A DNA stretch of 64,000 nucleotides from Hyphomicrobiales bacterium (GCA_021732215.1 JAKFVL010000004.1:1-64000); one strand, 5' to 3'; counted from the first letter of the stretch, positions 9,084 through 19,913 are shown. A program made the numbers and translations. The notes: generated by a model from the sequence alone, not told the origin.

Positions 9084-9764
9084 ATGAACATTATTGTTTT
9101 TGCGTCGCGTAAGGGTGGCTCGGGGAAGAGTACGCTCGCCGCACATCTCGCAGCTCACGTTCACAAGACATCGAGGCCTTGCTTGCTGGTCGATGCCGAT
9201 CCGCAAGGCTCGCTGACGCTTTGGCAGAAGCTCCGCGGTACCGACGAGCCGCCGATTCGCCAGGCTGTCCGCTCGGTGAGCGAGATCGTCGCCGCCGCGA
9301 AGCGCGATGGCTATGACACCGTCTTCATCGATACGCCCCCGACCATGTCGGCGGTGGTCGAGGATGCCATCCGCAATGCGACGCTGGTGGTGATTCCGGC
9401 TCGTCCGGGAATTTTCGACATCAATGCGGTGCAGGAAACCGTTGCCATGTGCCGTTCGGCCCGCAGGCCCTATGCGGTGGTCATCAACGGCGCGCCCGCG
9501 ATGCGCGACAATATCGAAAGCAGGCTGGTCCGGCTCGCCCGCGAGGCTTTGGCCAAATTCCGCGCTCCGGTCTGGGGCGGACAGGTGACCAATCGCGCCG
9601 ACCTCATTCTCGCGCTCGCTCACGGCGAGGGCGCGAAGGAGTATTTCGCCGAAGGACGCGCCGCGTCGGAGATCAGCCGGCTGTGGTCGGCGATCGAGCG
9701 TTCGATCAAGGCGATCCGCGGCTCGGCCTCATCGACTGGCGCGATGCACAAGCAGGCTGCGTAA
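9084..9764 (+). CDS. ParA/MinD-family P-loop ATPase (orphan)
   Basis: 226-residue ParA-like ATPase. The deviant Walker A (KGGSGKST, residues 11-18), the DADPQGS switch and the IDTPP Walker B are all intact. Such proteins form ATP dimers on DNA or membrane and position cargo. No ParB or parS is nearby and it is shorter than chromosomal ParA, so it is likely an orphan placing some other cargo. The start is ATG at 9084 after CTGGAGGCTAAGCC. A 7-bp hairpin (GGCCTGT/ACAGGCC, 9780-9798) follows the stop but lacks a T-run. Confidence 0.88.
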   Translation: MNIIVFASRKGGSGKSTLAAHLAAHVHKTSRPCLLVDADPQGSLTLWQKLRGTDEPPIRQAVRSVSEIVAAAKRDGYDTVFIDTPPTMSAVVEDAIRNATLVVIPARPGIFDINAVQETVAMCRSARRPYAVVINGAPAMRDNIESRLVRLAREALAKFRAPVWGGQVTNRADLILALAHGEGAKEYFAEGRAASEISRLWSAIERSIKAIRGSASSTGAMHKQAA

Positions 9765-9882
9765 CAATGATGTGAAGCCGGCCTGTATATGACAGGCCCG
9801 GCCATCGTCCGCGACAGAATAACGCGCAAAATCGAATGCGCGTTTTTTGTTGTCCTGCATCGTTCGGAGGGTGTCCAGCGGG

Positions 9883-9924
9883 ATCGGGCAAGGAAAATCG
9901 GGCAAGGAAAATCGGGCAAAAGAA
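9883..9924. repeat. three tandem 14-bp units
   Basis: ATCGGGCAAGGAAA occurs twice exactly (9883-9896, 9897-9910), then a third, diverged unit ATCGGGCAAAAGAA. It is intergenic, between parA and lsrB. Confidence 0.8.
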
Positions 9925-9936
9925 CCAAAAGAAAAA

Positions 9937-9960
9937 AGCCGGGCTCGCGAGAGCCCGGCT
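9937..9960. terminator. stem-loop between convergent parA and lsrB genes
   Basis: The perfect 10-bp arms AGCCGGGCTC/GAGCCCGGCT enclose a CGCG loop. An A-run lies to the left and a T-run to the right (AGTTTTTGG), so it could end transcription from both sides. Confidence 0.7.
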
Positions 9961-10154
9961 GGATAGTTTTTGGCCACAAGAGGCCGACACAATCACCTTC
10001 CAAGAGGTCCCTGGATTCCCGCGCCGCTGGAGGAGGGGGACAATGAGCGGCGCGAAATCTCAGTGTGAAAGCATTATGGGCCGCGGCTGCGGTGTGCATC
10101 AACCACCCGAGCCGCATGTCAGTCATGCGGGTGGCGGGGGCCGTCACAGCGGCG

Positions 10155-11075
10155 TTACGACGGCCAGCGCTGCGCCTTGCTGACGACGAAGTCGCGGAAC
10201 ACCTGTACGCGCGCCACCGACTTCAATTCTTCGGGATAGACGAAATACGTATCGAGCTGGATCGAATCCGATTCCCCGAACAACTGCACGAGCTGGTTGC
10301 TGTCCTCGACCAGATAATCCGGCAGCGCAGCGACGCCGAGACCCTGCTGGCAGGCGCGCACCAGGCCGAGGATATTGTTGACCTTGAAATAGGGATCTCG
10401 CGCGGTGCCGTTGCGGCCAGCCTCGATCAGCCAATTGCGGTTTTGCAGATGCTGCGGCACCTGCATATCGCTGAGCACGATGATCTTGTGATTGTCGAGC
10501 TCTTCCAGCGTGCGCGGGGTGCCGAACCGCTTGGCATAGTCCGGCGAGCAGTAGGCATGGAAGCCGAGCGAGAACAGCTTGCGCTGGATCAGGTCCGGCT
10601 GCGTCGGCTTGCGGGTGCGGATCGCAACGTCTGCCTCGCGCATCGACAGATCGAGTTCTTCGTCCGTCACCATCAGCTGCACGCGAATTTCCGGATAGAG
10701 CGAGGTGAATTCGCCGAGCCGCGGGATCAGCCAGTTGATGCCCAGTCCCGGCGTGGTGGTGACCTTCAGGTCGCCGCTCGGCCGCTCGCGGCTGTCGGTG
10801 AGCTTGGCGCGCGCCGCCTGCAATTGCATGAAGACGTCGTGCGCGGTGCGAAACAGCAGGTCGCCCTGCTCGGTCAGGATAAGGCCGCGGGCATGGCGGT
10901 GAAACAGCGACACCGACAATTCCTGCTCGAGCGCGCTGACCTGCCGCGAGACCGCCGATTGCGACAGTCCAAGCTGTTCGCCGGCATGGGTAAAGCTGCC
11001 GGCCTCCGCGGCCGCATGAAAAACCTTCAGCTTGTCCCAGTCCATGTCGTTAAAACCGTCCCGGCTTCGAGGCAT
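10155..11075 (-). CDS. lsrB: LysR-type regulator, LsrB/VtlR-like
   Basis: 306-residue LysR-family activator/repressor. The HTH is at residues 12-70 (FTHAGEQLGLSQSAVSRQVSALE), then a periplasmic-binding-like effector domain. It starts two bases after the trxB stop, so trxB-lsrB is one operon, with lrp divergent upstream. This is the arrangement of the redox- and symbiosis-related lsrB/vtlR gene of rhizobia and Brucella. Only two cysteines are present, C176 and C242. Their 66-residue spacing matches, as I recall it, the C172/C238 pair of Sinorhizobium LsrB; a third redox cysteine described there seems absent. The translation start could be the internal MDWDKLK. Confidence 0.8.
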   Translation of the reverse strand: MPRSRDGFNDMDWDKLKVFHAAAEAGSFTHAGEQLGLSQSAVSRQVSALEQELSVSLFHRHARGLILTEQGDLLFRTAHDVFMQLQAARAKLTDSRERPSGDLKVTTTPGLGINWLIPRLGEFTSLYPEIRVQLMVTDEELDLSMREADVAIRTRKPTQPDLIQRKLFSLGFHAYCSPDYAKRFGTPRTLEELDNHKIIVLSDMQVPQHLQNRNWLIEAGRNGTARDPYFKVNNILGLVRACQQGLGVAALPDYLVEDSNQLVQLFGESDSIQLDTYFVYPEELKSVARVQVFRDFVVSKAQRWPS

Positions 11076-11077
11076 GA

Positions 11078-12166
<1,089 letters not shown>

Positions 12167-12309
12167 CTATGCAAGATACGCAATCCATACCTCCCGGAAT
12201 TTCTTGGCCCGGCAATTTCAATTCGCGCAATAAAATTGCGCAAACTGATGCATCGCGGTATGACGTGGAAATCGTCGCTGCATTGCAGGACAAATCGAGG
12301 AAAGCAGAC

Positions 12310-12786
12310 GTGTCGAAGAGCCTCGACCGGATCGATCTCCAGATTCTCCGGGAGATTCAGGCAGACGGCCGGATCACCAATGTCGATCTTGCCAAGCGGG
12401 TGGGAATTTCGCCGCCGCCCTGCCTGCGCCGCGTGCGCGCGCTGGAGGAAGCGGGCTACATCCAGGGCTACCGCGGGCTGCTGGAGCCGCGACTGCTCGG
12501 ATTCGAGGTCACGGTGTTCGCATCGGTCCATTTGTCGAGCCAGGCGGAAGCCGATCTCAAGGCGTTCGAGGATTTCGTGCGCAACGAGCCGATGGTTCGC
12601 GAATGCTGGATGCTGTCCGGCGAAGTCGATTTCATTTTGAAATGCGTGGCGCCAGACATGGCAAAATTTCAGGACTTCGTGTCGCACCTCACCGCCGCGC
12701 CGCATGTGCGCAACGTCCGCACCTCGCTGGTGCTGCACAACTCCAAGAACGAGCCTGCCGTGCCGCTGGAGATGAAGGCGCGCTGA
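12310..12786 (+). CDS. Lrp/AsnC family transcriptional regulator
   Basis: 158-residue feast/famine regulator. The HTH (TNVDLAKRVGISPPPCLRRVRALEEAG) is at about residues 20-50, then a RAM ligand-binding domain (VRECWMLSGEVDFILKC). I chose the GTG at 12310, preceded by GAGGAAAGCAGAC, because it gives family-standard length. The frame opens at 12169 but would add an unrelated 47-residue leader. It is divergent from trxB, an arrangement kept in rhizobia. The effector is unknown. Confidence 0.9.
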   Translation: MSKSLDRIDLQILREIQADGRITNVDLAKRVGISPPPCLRRVRALEEAGYIQGYRGLLEPRLLGFEVTVFASVHLSSQAEADLKAFEDFVRNEPMVRECWMLSGEVDFILKCVAPDMAKFQDFVSHLTAAPHVRNVRTSLVLHNSKNEPAVPLEMKAR

Positions 12787-12796
12787 GCTCCAGCCC

Positions 12797-12892
12797 GTCG
12801 TCCCGGCCGAGTGAAGCGAGACCCGGAACCCATGCACCGCGAGCTATCCAGAGGATACGGCGTATGGGTCCCTGCGTTCGCAGGGACGACGA
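12797..12892. repeat. dispersed palindromic intergenic repeat
   Basis: GTCGTCCCGGCCGAGTGAAGCGAGACCC...GGCGTATGGGTCCCTGCG-TTCG-CAGGGACGACGAC. The right half (ATGGGTCCCTGC-TTTCGCAGGGACGAC type) recurs at about 21241-21268. The two ends are imperfect inverted copies. Confidence 0.7.
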
Positions 12893-12922
12893 CGTTGTTG
12901 AATGTCGCCGTTGATATTCCTG

Positions 12923-13339
12923 TCACGCCCTCCGGCGCACGATTGCGTCAAGGCTGAGCGGTCCGCCGCCTGCGGCTGCGAGATAAAGACAGACGAAGCA
13001 GAAGATCAAGGCAGAGACGCCGCCATTCGCGATCGGCAGAAAAGTCGTCTCGGACAAGCCGTTTCGCAGGCCATGACCGAGAAAATACGCGAACGCCATC
13101 AGCCCCGACAGAATGAAAGCCACGGGTCGCGTGAACAGTCCGACGATCAGCAGAATGCCGCCGGCGAACTCAAGCGAGCCCGCGACGATTTGCAGGTTAG
13201 TGAGCTTGGCGAAGAACGGCACCACTGGAAACTTGAAGAACTTGGCGATGCCGTAGTGAAGAAACAGCAGGCCCATCACGATTCGCAAAACGCTCAAAAA
13301 CAGCGGTTGCATCGGCGCAAGCATACGATCGAAGTTCAT
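12923..13339 (-). CDS. DoxX family membrane protein
   Basis: 138-residue inner-membrane protein with four predicted helices (LFLSVLRIVMGLLFLHYG, LEFAGGILLIVGLFTRPVAF, LSGLMAFAYFLGH and the C-terminal GGVSALIFCFVCLYLAAAG). The DoxX/SURF4 pattern (R..G..FL.HG..K near the start) is clear. I start at MNFDRM (ATG 13337-13339) after GGGGGACA. The frame extends to 13420 with a poor leader. It is a single gene; DoxX proteins are linked to redox or thiol stress, but the role here is unknown. Confidence 0.85.
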   Translation of the reverse strand: MNFDRMLAPMQPLFLSVLRIVMGLLFLHYGIAKFFKFPVVPFFAKLTNLQIVAGSLEFAGGILLIVGLFTRPVAFILSGLMAFAYFLGHGLRNGLSETTFLPIANGGVSALIFCFVCLYLAAAGGGPLSLDAIVRRRA

Positions 13340-13436
13340 GGATGAGTGTCCCCCGTGAAGTTGCGGAACGACCTTTGGCATCGCGGGAACGGGGATGCAA
13401 TGAAGAACGGTTATAAACACGCGATGAATTTGTTCT

Positions 13437-13515
13437 CGTCATTGCCGGACTTGATCCGGCAATCCAGCTTCTTTGCCTTATAGTTGGATGCCCGGGTCAA
13501 GCCCGGGCATGACGA
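13437..13515. repeat. dispersed palindromic intergenic repeat
   Basis: TCATTGCCGGACTTGATCCGGCAATCCA...TTGGATGCCCGGGTCAAGCCCGGGCATGACGA: two back-to-back hairpins (GCCGGACTTGATCCGGC and GCCCGGGTCAAGCCCGGGC). Relatives lie at 26791, 31103 and 38583. Confidence 0.75.
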
Positions 13516-13550
13516 GGCTAAATGCGTTGCAGGGACGACTGTGGAAATTC

Positions 13551-14027
13551 TTACTTCCACTCGACCTTGGTGATCTCGTAGGCCTTGGCTCCGCCCGGCG
13601 CCACGACCTCGACGGTCGCGCCCTTTTTCTTGCCGATCAGCGCGCGTGCCAGCGGCGAGGTGATCGAGATGCGGCCTTTCTTGGCGTCGGCTTCGGTTTC
13701 GCCGACGATCTGCCACACGGCCTTCTTCTCGGTATCCTCGTCGATCAGCGTGACGGTAGCGCCGAACTTGATGGTGTCGCCGGATAGTTTGGTGACATCA
13801 ATGATATCGGAGCGCGCGAGCTTGTCCTCGAGCTCCGCGATGCGGCCCTCATTGTGCGACTGCGCTTCCTTGGCGGCGTGATATTCGGCATTTTCGGAGA
13901 GGTCGCCATGGGCGCGCGCTTCTGCGATCGCCTCGATGATGCGCGGACGATCGACCGATTGGCGCTGCTTCAGCTCGACTTCGAGCGCAGCATGCCCCGT
14001 AATGGTCATCGGTACTTTCTCAATCAT
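13551..14027 (-). CDS. greA: transcription elongation factor GreA
   Basis: 158-residue cleavage factor that rescues backtracked RNA polymerase. The N-terminal coiled coil carries the acidic tip ([15 protein letters not shown]), where the conserved D and E reach the polymerase active site. The C-terminal FKBP-like domain ends in [13 protein letters not shown]. The length is standard. The start is ATG at 14025-14027. It lies downstream of carB on the same strand, separated by 170 bases. Confidence 0.98.
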   Translation of the reverse strand: MIEKVPMTITGHAALEVELKQRQSVDRPRIIEAIAEARAHGDLSENAEYHAAKEAQSHNEGRIAELEDKLARSDIIDVTKLSGDTIKFGATVTLIDEDTEKKAVWQIVGETEADAKKGRISITSPLARALIGKKKGATVEVVAPGGAKAYEITKVEWK

Positions 14028-14197
14028 GTCCTCGCCGTCCTTCGCATTCGCCAGCCGTCGCTGGCTGCAATCATAACAGTCTCATGGGGGGGTGAGCCGG
14101 TCAAAACCCCGTCACAAACGCATCGGCCTACCGGCTGGTTCCAGCTCGCGCAGGTCGGTTTTTTTGTTAGTTCTCAGAGGCTTGTCAGGCCTCTCCG

Positions 14198-17100
14198 TCA
14201 CCGCTCGGCAAAGTAGCTCTGCAAGGTGCGGACTTCGAGATCGCCGCCGAGGTAGGCCTTGATCCCCTGCGCAGCCGCGACTGCGCCGGAAAGAGTGGTG
14301 TAGTACGGCACCTTATGCAAGAGGGCGGCCCGCCGCAGCGAGCGGCTGTCGGCCAAGGCCTGCGGACCCTCGGTGGTATTGAAGACAAGCTGAACGTCGC
14401 CGTTGGTGATCGCATCGACAATATGCGGACGGCCCTCCAGCACCTTGTTGACCTTCTCGGTCGGCACGCCGTTGTCGGCGAGGAAGCGCTGAGTGCCGGA
14501 TGTCGCGATCACCTTGAAGCCGACGGAGGCAAGCAGCTTGACCGCATCGATGATGCGATGCTTGTCGTCCTCGCGCACCGACACGAACACCGTGCCCTTG
14601 CGGGGTACGCGCGTGCCGCCGCCGAGCTGGCTCTTGGCGAACGCGACCGCGAACGAGCGATCGATTCCCATCACTTCGCCGGTCGATTTCATCTCCGGAC
14701 CGAGCACCGTATCGACGCCGGGGAAACGGGCGAACGGAAAAACCGATTCCTTGACGCCGACATGCTTCAGATCGCGCGACGAGAGCTTGAAGTCGGCGAG
14801 CTTCTCACCGGCCATGATGCGCGCCGCGATCTTGGCGACCGGCGTGCCGATTACCTTCGCTACGAACGGCACCGTGCGTGACGCGCGCGGATTGACCTCG
14901 AGCACGTAGATGTCGCCGTCCTTGATGGCGTATTGCACGTTCATCAGGCCGACGACGTCAAGACCGAGCGCGAGTTCGCGCGTCTGCCGCTCGAGTTCGG
15001 CGATCATCGGCCGGTCGAGCGAGTGCGGCGGCAGAGAGCAGGCGGAATCGCCGGAGTGAATGCCGGCTTCCTCGATGTGCTCCATGATGCCGACAACGAA
15101 CGTGTCCTTGCCGTCGCACAGGCAATCGACGTCGATCTCGGTGGCGTCCGACAGATAGCGGTCGAACAGCAACGGGTTCTTGCCGAGCACGGTGTTGATC
15201 TGGCCGGTCTTGTCGTTTGGATAACGCGCCTTGACGTCAGCCGGCACCAGCTCCGGCAATGTGCCGAGCAGATAGTCTCCGAGCTGGTTTTCCTCGCGGA
15301 TGATCTGCATCGCGCGGCCGCCGAGCACATAGGAGGGACGCACCACCAGCGGATAGCCGAGTTCGCCGGCGATCAGCCGCGCCTGTTCGACCGAATAGGC
15401 GATGCCGTTCTTGGGCTGCTTGAGACGCAGCTTGTCGAGGATGCGCTTGAAGCGGTCGCGGTCTTCAGCAAGATCGATGGCGTCGGGCGAGGTGCCGAGG
15501 ATCGGCACGTCTGCTTCTTCCAGTGCGCGGGCGAGTTTCAGCGGCGTCTGGCCGCCGAACTGCACGATCACGCCGTGCAGCGTTCCGTTGCTGCGTTCTG
15601 TATCGATGATCTCGAGCACGTCCTCGGCCGTCAGCGGCTCGAAGTAGAGGCGGTCGGCGGTGTCGTAATCGGTCGAGACGGTTTCCGGATTGCAGTTGAC
15701 CATGATGGTCTCGTATCCGGCGTCGCTGAGTGCGAAGCAGGCATGGCAGCAGCAGTAATCGAACTCGATGCCCTGGCCGATGCGGTTCGGCCCGCCGCCG
15801 AGGATCACGACTTTCTTGCGGTCCGAGGGAGCCGCTTCATCGGCGGCGGGACCGGCGAACGGCGCCTCGTAGGTCGAGTACATATACGCTGTGGGCGAGG
15901 CGAATTCGGCTGCGCAGGTGTCGATGCGCTTGTAGACCGGCCGCACGTCCAGCGAACGGCGCAACGTCTTGACCTCGGTCTCGGTCTTGCCGGCAAGCAC
16001 CGCGAGCCGCGCATCCGAGAAGCCCATCGCCTTCAGCGTGCGCATGCCGAACCCATGGCCGGGCAGGCCATGGCTGCGTACTTTGTCTTCGATGTCGACG
16101 ATCTCGCGCATCTGCGCCAGGAACCACGGATCGATCTTGCACGATGCGAAGATCTCCTCGTTCGACCAGCCGAGCCGCATCGCTTGGGCGACTTGCAGCA
16201 GACGGTCGGGGGTCGGCGTACCGAGGGCGGCGCGGATCGCGTTCTTGTCGTCGTCCTTGCCGAGGCCGACGATCTCGATCTCGTCGAGACCGGTCAGGCC
16301 GGTTTCCAGCCCGCGCAGCGCCTTTTGCAGGCTTTCCTGGAAGGTGCGGCCGATCGCCATCACCTCGCCGACCGACTTCATCGACGTCGTCAGTGTCTGG
16401 CTGGCGCCGGGAAATTTCTCGAACGCAAAACGTGGGATCTTCGTGACCACATAATCGATGGTCGGCTCGAACGACGCCGGCGTGGCGCCGCCGGTGATGT
16501 CATTGGCGATTTCATCCAGCGTGTAGCCGACCGCGAGTTTCGCCGCGACTTTCGCGATCGGAAAGCCGGTCGCTTTCGAGGCCAGCGCGGAGGAGCGCGA
16601 TACGCGCGGGTTCATTTCGATGACGACCATGCGGCCGTCCGCCGGATTGACGCCGAACTGCACGTTGGAGCCGCCGGTTTCGACGCCGATCTCGCGCAGC
16701 ACCGCCAGCGAGGCGTCGCGCATGATCTGGTATTCCTTGTCGGTCAGCGTCAGGGCGGGGGCCACCGTAATCGAATCGCCGGTGTGGACGCCCATCGGAT
16801 CGAGATTTTCGATCGAGCAGACGATGATGCAGTTGTCCTTTTTGTCGCGGACCACTTCCATCTCGTACTCTTTCCACCCGAGCACACTTTCCTCGATCAG
16901 GACTTCGTTGGTCGGCGAGGCATCGAGCCCGCGCTCGATGATGTCGAGAAACTCTTCCCTGTTGTAGGCAATGCCGCCGCCGGTGCCGCCCATGGTGAAC
17001 GACGGGCGGATGATGGCGGGCAGCCCGATATCGGACAGCGCCATCAGCGCTTCGCCGAGGGCATGTTCCTGATAACGCTTGCGCCGGTCGTTTTCGCCGA

Positions 17101-17662
17101 GAACCCATTGCCGTTCGATCTCGGCAAGTGCGTCGCCGGACAGCTTGGCTTTGTCGGCGAGATATTTGTCGCGATACGATTTCTTCAAAGCCGAGGCGTT
17201 GGCGAGGCGCGATCGCGGCGTCTCGAGCCCTATCCTGGTCATGGCCTCGCGAAAAAGCTGGCGGTCTTCCGCCTTGTCGATGGCGTCGGCGGTTGCGCCG
17301 ATCATCTCGACGTCGAATTGCTCGAGGGTGCCCTGGCGGCGCAGCGACAGCGCGCAGTTCAGCGCGGTCTGGCCGCCCATGGTCGGCAGCAGCGCGAAGC
17401 CGCCGGGAACGACGTGACGCTCTTTCTCGATGATCTTGCCGACGATTTCGGGCGTGATCGGCTCGATGTAGGTCGCATCCGCCAGTTCCGGATCGGTCAT
17501 GATCGTGGCCGGGTTCGAATTCACCAGCACGATGCGATAGCCCTCTTCCTTGAGGGTTTTCACCGCTTGCGTGCCGGAATAGTCGAACTCGCAGGCCTGC
17601 CCGATCACGATGGGGCCGGCGCCGATGATGAGGATCGTCGATATGTCTGTGCGTTTGGGCAT
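14198..17662 (-). CDS. carB: carbamoyl-phosphate synthase large subunit
   Basis: 1154-residue subunit that makes carbamoyl phosphate for pyrimidine and arginine synthesis, using ammonia from CarA. Two ATP-grasp halves are visible: N-terminal [26 protein letters not shown] and second-half [24 protein letters not shown]-terminal MGS-like regulatory domain follows ([17 protein letters not shown]). It is some 80 residues longer than the E. coli protein, as usual in alphaproteobacteria. The start is the ATG at 17660-17662, with a TTG just before it. carA lies 3.6 kb upstream on the same strand with unrelated genes between. Confidence 0.98.
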   Translation of the reverse strand: MPKRTDISTILIIGAGPIVIGQACEFDYSGTQAVKTLKEEGYRIVLVNSNPATIMTDPELADATYIEPITPEIVGKIIEKERHVVPGGFALLPTMGGQTALNCALSLRRQGTLEQFDVEMIGATADAIDKAEDRQLFREAMTRIGLETPRSRLANASALKKSYRDKYLADKAKLSGDALAEIERQWVLGENDRRKRYQEHALGEALMALSDIGLPAIIRPSFTMGGTGGGIAYNREEFLDIIERGLDASPTNEVLIEESVLGWKEYEMEVVRDKKDNCIIVCSIENLDPMGVHTGDSITVAPALTLTDKEYQIMRDASLAVLREIGVETGGSNVQFGVNPADGRMVVIEMNPRVSRSSALASKATGFPIAKVAAKLAVGYTLDEIANDITGGATPASFEPTIDYVVTKIPRFAFEKFPGASQTLTTSMKSVGEVMAIGRTFQESLQKALRGLETGLTGLDEIEIVGLGKDDDKNAIRAALGTPTPDRLLQVAQAMRLGWSNEEIFASCKIDPWFLAQMREIVDIEDKVRSHGLPGHGFGMRTLKAMGFSDARLAVLAGKTETEVKTLRRSLDVRPVYKRIDTCAAEFASPTAYMYSTYEAPFAGPAADEAAPSDRKKVVILGGGPNRIGQGIEFDYCCCHACFALSDAGYETIMVNCNPETVSTDYDTADRLYFEPLTAEDVLEIIDTERSNGTLHGVIVQFGGQTPLKLARALEEADVPILGTSPDAIDLAEDRDRFKRILDKLRLKQPKNGIAYSVEQARLIAGELGYPLVVRPSYVLGGRAMQIIREENQLGDYLLGTLPELVPADVKARYPNDKTGQINTVLGKNPLLFDRYLSDATEIDVDCLCDGKDTFVVGIMEHIEEAGIHSGDSACSLPPHSLDRPMIAELERQTRELALGLDVVGLMNVQYAIKDGDIYVLEVNPRASRTVPFVAKVIGTPVAKIAARIMAGEKLADFKLSSRDLKHVGVKESVFPFARFPGVDTVLGPEMKSTGEVMGIDRSFAVAFAKSQLGGGTRVPRKGTVFVSVREDDKHRIIDAVKLLASVGFKVIATSGTQRFLADNGVPTEKVNKVLEGRPHIVDAITNGDVQLVFNTTEGPQALADSRSLRRAALLHKVPYYTTLSGAVAAAQGIKAYLGGDLEVRTLQSYFAER

Positions 17663-17716
17663 CAAGTCTCACGGGCACAAAAAAGGGGACCACTCGCGCG
17701 TCCCCGTGTCGCGTAT

Positions 17717-17748
17717 TCCGCAAAAGTGGATACCGGTTTTGCGATCAG
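17717..17748. repeat. GAAAAGTGG-type dispersed palindrome
   Basis: GCGTATTCCGCAAAAGTGGATACCGGTTTTGCGATCAGAA. The GCAAAA...TTTTGC arms form a hairpin. It belongs to the same family as 39309, 48500, 54573 (inverted) and 60486. Confidence 0.75.
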
Positions 17749-17903
17749 AACACGCGCCTGCAAACAAGGCGCGGGCCTGACCTCGCGCGCGGCTGTCTTT
17801 AGACCAGATCGGAAGGGGAAAAAAGGGTGTAAAGCCGCCGATCAACTGGCATTTTTGCCCGGTTTGTCAGTATTTTCCGCGAGATATCCTGGACGTCGTC
17901 GAT

Positions 17904-17980
17904 TGGAGACCCAGCCTGGACTTGAACCAGGATGAGGAGCCTTGCACGGCTCCCGCGTCGTCTCTTTCCGCCACTGGGCC
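17904..17980 (-). ncRNA. degenerate tRNA-like gene
   Basis: A 77-base tRNA-shaped sequence upstream of carB. It has a 7-bp acceptor (GGCCCAG/CTGGGTC, one G:U), a perfect T arm CCTGG-TTCAAGT-CCAGG, discriminator T and an encoded CCA. The D arm (GCG/CGC) has a loop without the G18-G19 pair. The anticodon hairpin is GGAGCC-GTGCAA-GGCTCC, a 6-bp stem with a 6-base loop (or 5 bp with 8), so no normal 7-base loop exists. TGCAA would present GCA (Cys), and T73 is also a Cys trait, but the rest does not fit a working tRNA-Cys. Pseudo-tRNA, or a tRNA-like RNA kept for another role. Confidence 0.7.
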
Positions 17981-18075
17981 AAGATCATGTTACCGCAAGC
18001 TGAAAGGGAACAAAGAGGTGGTTTGTTGCCTGCCGAATTAACCTTAACGCGGCGCTACAGGTCCTGATTGACCGC

Positions 18076-18786
18076 CTATCGCTCCATGCGCTCGAAGGCG
18101 TGACGCGCCACGAAGGTCATGCGTGACGGATTGTGCCCGACATTGATCTGCGCGCGCGTGGCCACGAAACCTGCGGCGCCGAGCAACGCGAGCATGTCCT
18201 GCTCGCTGTAGCGCTGCAGCCCGATTTGCTGACGCAGGGTCCAGTAATCGGACAGTGCCGTGCGAACCAGGCCGATCAGCGCGTCCTTGAGAAAACCGTG
18301 CGCGGACGCAAAGCGCAGCAGCGCCATCACGTCGGGCAGGGTGCCGACCTTCGGGTCGAGGATATCGCCGACCACCAGACGTCCCGTGGGTTTCAACAGC
18401 CGCTTCATCATGGCAAGGGCGTCGCCGAACTCCTTTGGCGTCATGTACTGCGCGACCGAGATCATCACGGCGAGGTCGATCGATGCGGCGTCGAGATATT
18501 TCAGCTCGTCGAGCGCGCGGACGCGGATTTTGGTGTTCGGCGAAAACCGCGCCACCAGCCGGCCCCGCACGCCGGGGGCGGGCTCGGCCAGAATGAGCTT
18601 GCCGCAGGCGTCCGCCACTTTCGCGGCGAACAGCGCCTCGCCGCAGGCATAATCGAGAACGGTGGCGTCGGGCGACGAGATGTAGCCGATGATGGTGTCC
18701 GCGATCAGCCGGAAATGCTCGTCGCGGTGTTCGCGGCTGACATAAATCGTATGGGTTGAATCGTAATAATCGATCCAGTCGTGCAT
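18076..18786 (-). CDS. class I SAM-dependent methyltransferase
   Basis: 236-residue Rossmann methyltransferase. SAM motif I is VLDYACGEA near residue 43, and post-I/acidic LILAEPAP, SIDLAVMISVAQYM and LLKPTGRLVVGDIL follow. I use the ATG of MHDWIDYYD (18784-18786). The frame is open for another 300 codons upstream, but that part is the antisense of dps. The substrate cannot be read; the YYDSTHTIYVSREHRDEH leader resembles uncharacterised alphaproteobacterial methyltransferases. It is divergent from dps. Confidence 0.85.
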   Translation of the reverse strand: MHDWIDYYDSTHTIYVSREHRDEHFRLIADTIIGYISSPDATVLDYACGEALFAAKVADACGKLILAEPAPGVRGRLVARFSPNTKIRVRALDELKYLDAASIDLAVMISVAQYMTPKEFGDALAMMKRLLKPTGRLVVGDILDPKVGTLPDVMALLRFASAHGFLKDALIGLVRTALSDYWTLRQQIGLQRYSEQDMLALLGAAGFVATRAQINVGHNPSRMTFVARHAFERMER

Positions 18787-18975
18787 TGCCCCGATCCAGC
18801 ATGCCTGATGCGGCGTTCGCGATAGTTCCCGTGCGGAACCCAAGCTATATTTGTGCGTTAGCGCAACATCATTCGACCGGAATTCCGCGTCGCCGCGAGT
18901 TATGCCCGATGTTGCGGGCGGCGGTTGGAAATTGGAAGCCCAAATAGCTCGATCGCGTAACCCAGAGGTCAACCC

Positions 18976-19509
18976 GTGAACAAACCCGTCAAAAAGCTCC
19001 AAACCGTCGCTCCGGCGCTCGATACGCCGACCGATCTGACCAATGAGGCCGTGAAGGATATTTCCGCGGCCCTCAATCCGCTGGTCGCCGACGCCTTTGC
19101 GCTCTACCTGAAAACCAAGAATTTCCATTGGCACGTCAGCGGCCGGCATTTTCGCGACTATCACCTGATGCTGGACGAGCAGGCTGACGCGATCTTCGGC
19201 TCGATCGACGAGATCGCCGAGCGGGTGCGCAAGATCGGCGGCACGACATTGCGCTCGATCGGTCACGTCGCCAAGCTGCAGACCATCGAAGACAACGACG
19301 ACGCCTATGTGCCGCCGCGCGAAATGCTGCGCGAACTGATGGAAGACAACAAGAAGATGACGGCCAACATGCGCAAGGCGCGGGAAGTCGCCGACAAGCA
19401 CGACGACTCGGCCACCACCAGCATTCTGGAGAACTTCATCGACGCCACCGAGCGGCGCACCTGGTTCCTGTTCGAGGCCAGCCGCGAAGAGGGCGACAAC
19501 GTGCGCTGA
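18976..19509 (+). CDS. dps: Dps/ferritin-like DNA-protection protein
   Basis: 177-residue miniferritin that stores iron and protects DNA from peroxide. The inter-subunit ferroxidase ligands are present in FHWHVSGRHFRDYHLMLDEQ and IFGSIDEIAERVR (His, His, Asp, Glu). The Lys-containing N-terminal tail (MNKPVKKL) may bind DNA. It starts at GTG 18976 after CCAGAGGTCAACCC. It stands alone. A perfect 16-base direct repeat (GCAAGAACAAGAATAT) lies at 19599-19630, downstream. Confidence 0.93.
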   Translation: MNKPVKKLQTVAPALDTPTDLTNEAVKDISAALNPLVADAFALYLKTKNFHWHVSGRHFRDYHLMLDEQADAIFGSIDEIAERVRKIGGTTLRSIGHVAKLQTIEDNDDAYVPPREMLRELMEDNKKMTANMRKAREVADKHDDSATTSILENFIDATERRTWFLFEASREEGDNVR

Positions 19510-19598
19510 ACTTTGCTTGTCCTGGACGCGATGCAGCGTGCAACAAGCGCGTTTGCGCGCGTCTTCAACGCGCGCTATGGCTGTGTCGCCGAGCCGGG

Positions 19599-19630
19599 GC
19601 AAGAACAAGAATATGCAAGAACAAGAATAT
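19599..19630. repeat. perfect 16-bp tandem duplication
   Basis: GCAAGAACAAGAATAT is repeated exactly twice just before the small membrane protein gene. It may be a replication-slippage product. Confidence 0.8.
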
Positions 19631-19679
19631 GATCGGCTCCCGGTGGGCCTATACCTAGCGGCGCGTATGGCGATCGGCA

Positions 19680-19913
19680 ATGAACTGGGGGCGCGGTCTG
19701 TTTCGCTTGTGGCTCGTCGCTGCGATTTTCTGGGGCCTGATTGTTGGCTTCTGGACTTACCTGTCCTTTCAGACGTTTCTCGCCTTCGCCCGGCAATTCG
19801 GGATCACCGGCTCCGACTGGGTCGTTGTTCTGCTCGCGCTGGCGTTTCCGATCGCCGTCACGCTCGTGGTGTGCCTGATCGCCGTGTGGATCTTGCGGGG
19901 TTTCCGCGTATGA
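19680..19913 (+). CDS. small two-helix membrane protein
   Basis: 77 residues with two strong transmembrane segments (RLWLVAAIFWGLIVGFWTYL and WVVVLLALAFPIAVTLVVCLIAVWIL) joined by a short loop, with Arg at both ends. No family recognised. ATG at 19680. The hydrophobic pattern and the lack of a better frame support it. It is convergent with the mandelate-racemase-like gene. Confidence 0.65.
   Translation: MNWGRGLFRLWLVAAIFWGLIVGFWTYLSFQTFLAFARQFGITGSDWVVVLLALAFPIAVTLVVCLIAVWILRGFRV

Noticed and set aside
14933-17935. 1000-codon open frame antisense to carB
   Set aside because: It is the high-GC shadow of carB codon usage; composition (His/Asp/Arg-rich) is that of an antisense frame and no domain is visible.
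17904-17980. working tRNA-Cys or tRNA-Leu
   Set aside because: No G18-G19, no 7-base anticodon loop, and a 4-base variable loop rules out Leu class II; called tRNA-like instead.
18787-19680. N-terminal extension of the methyltransferase frame
   Set aside because: This part is antisense to dps and has no homology pattern; MHDWIDYYD is a natural start.
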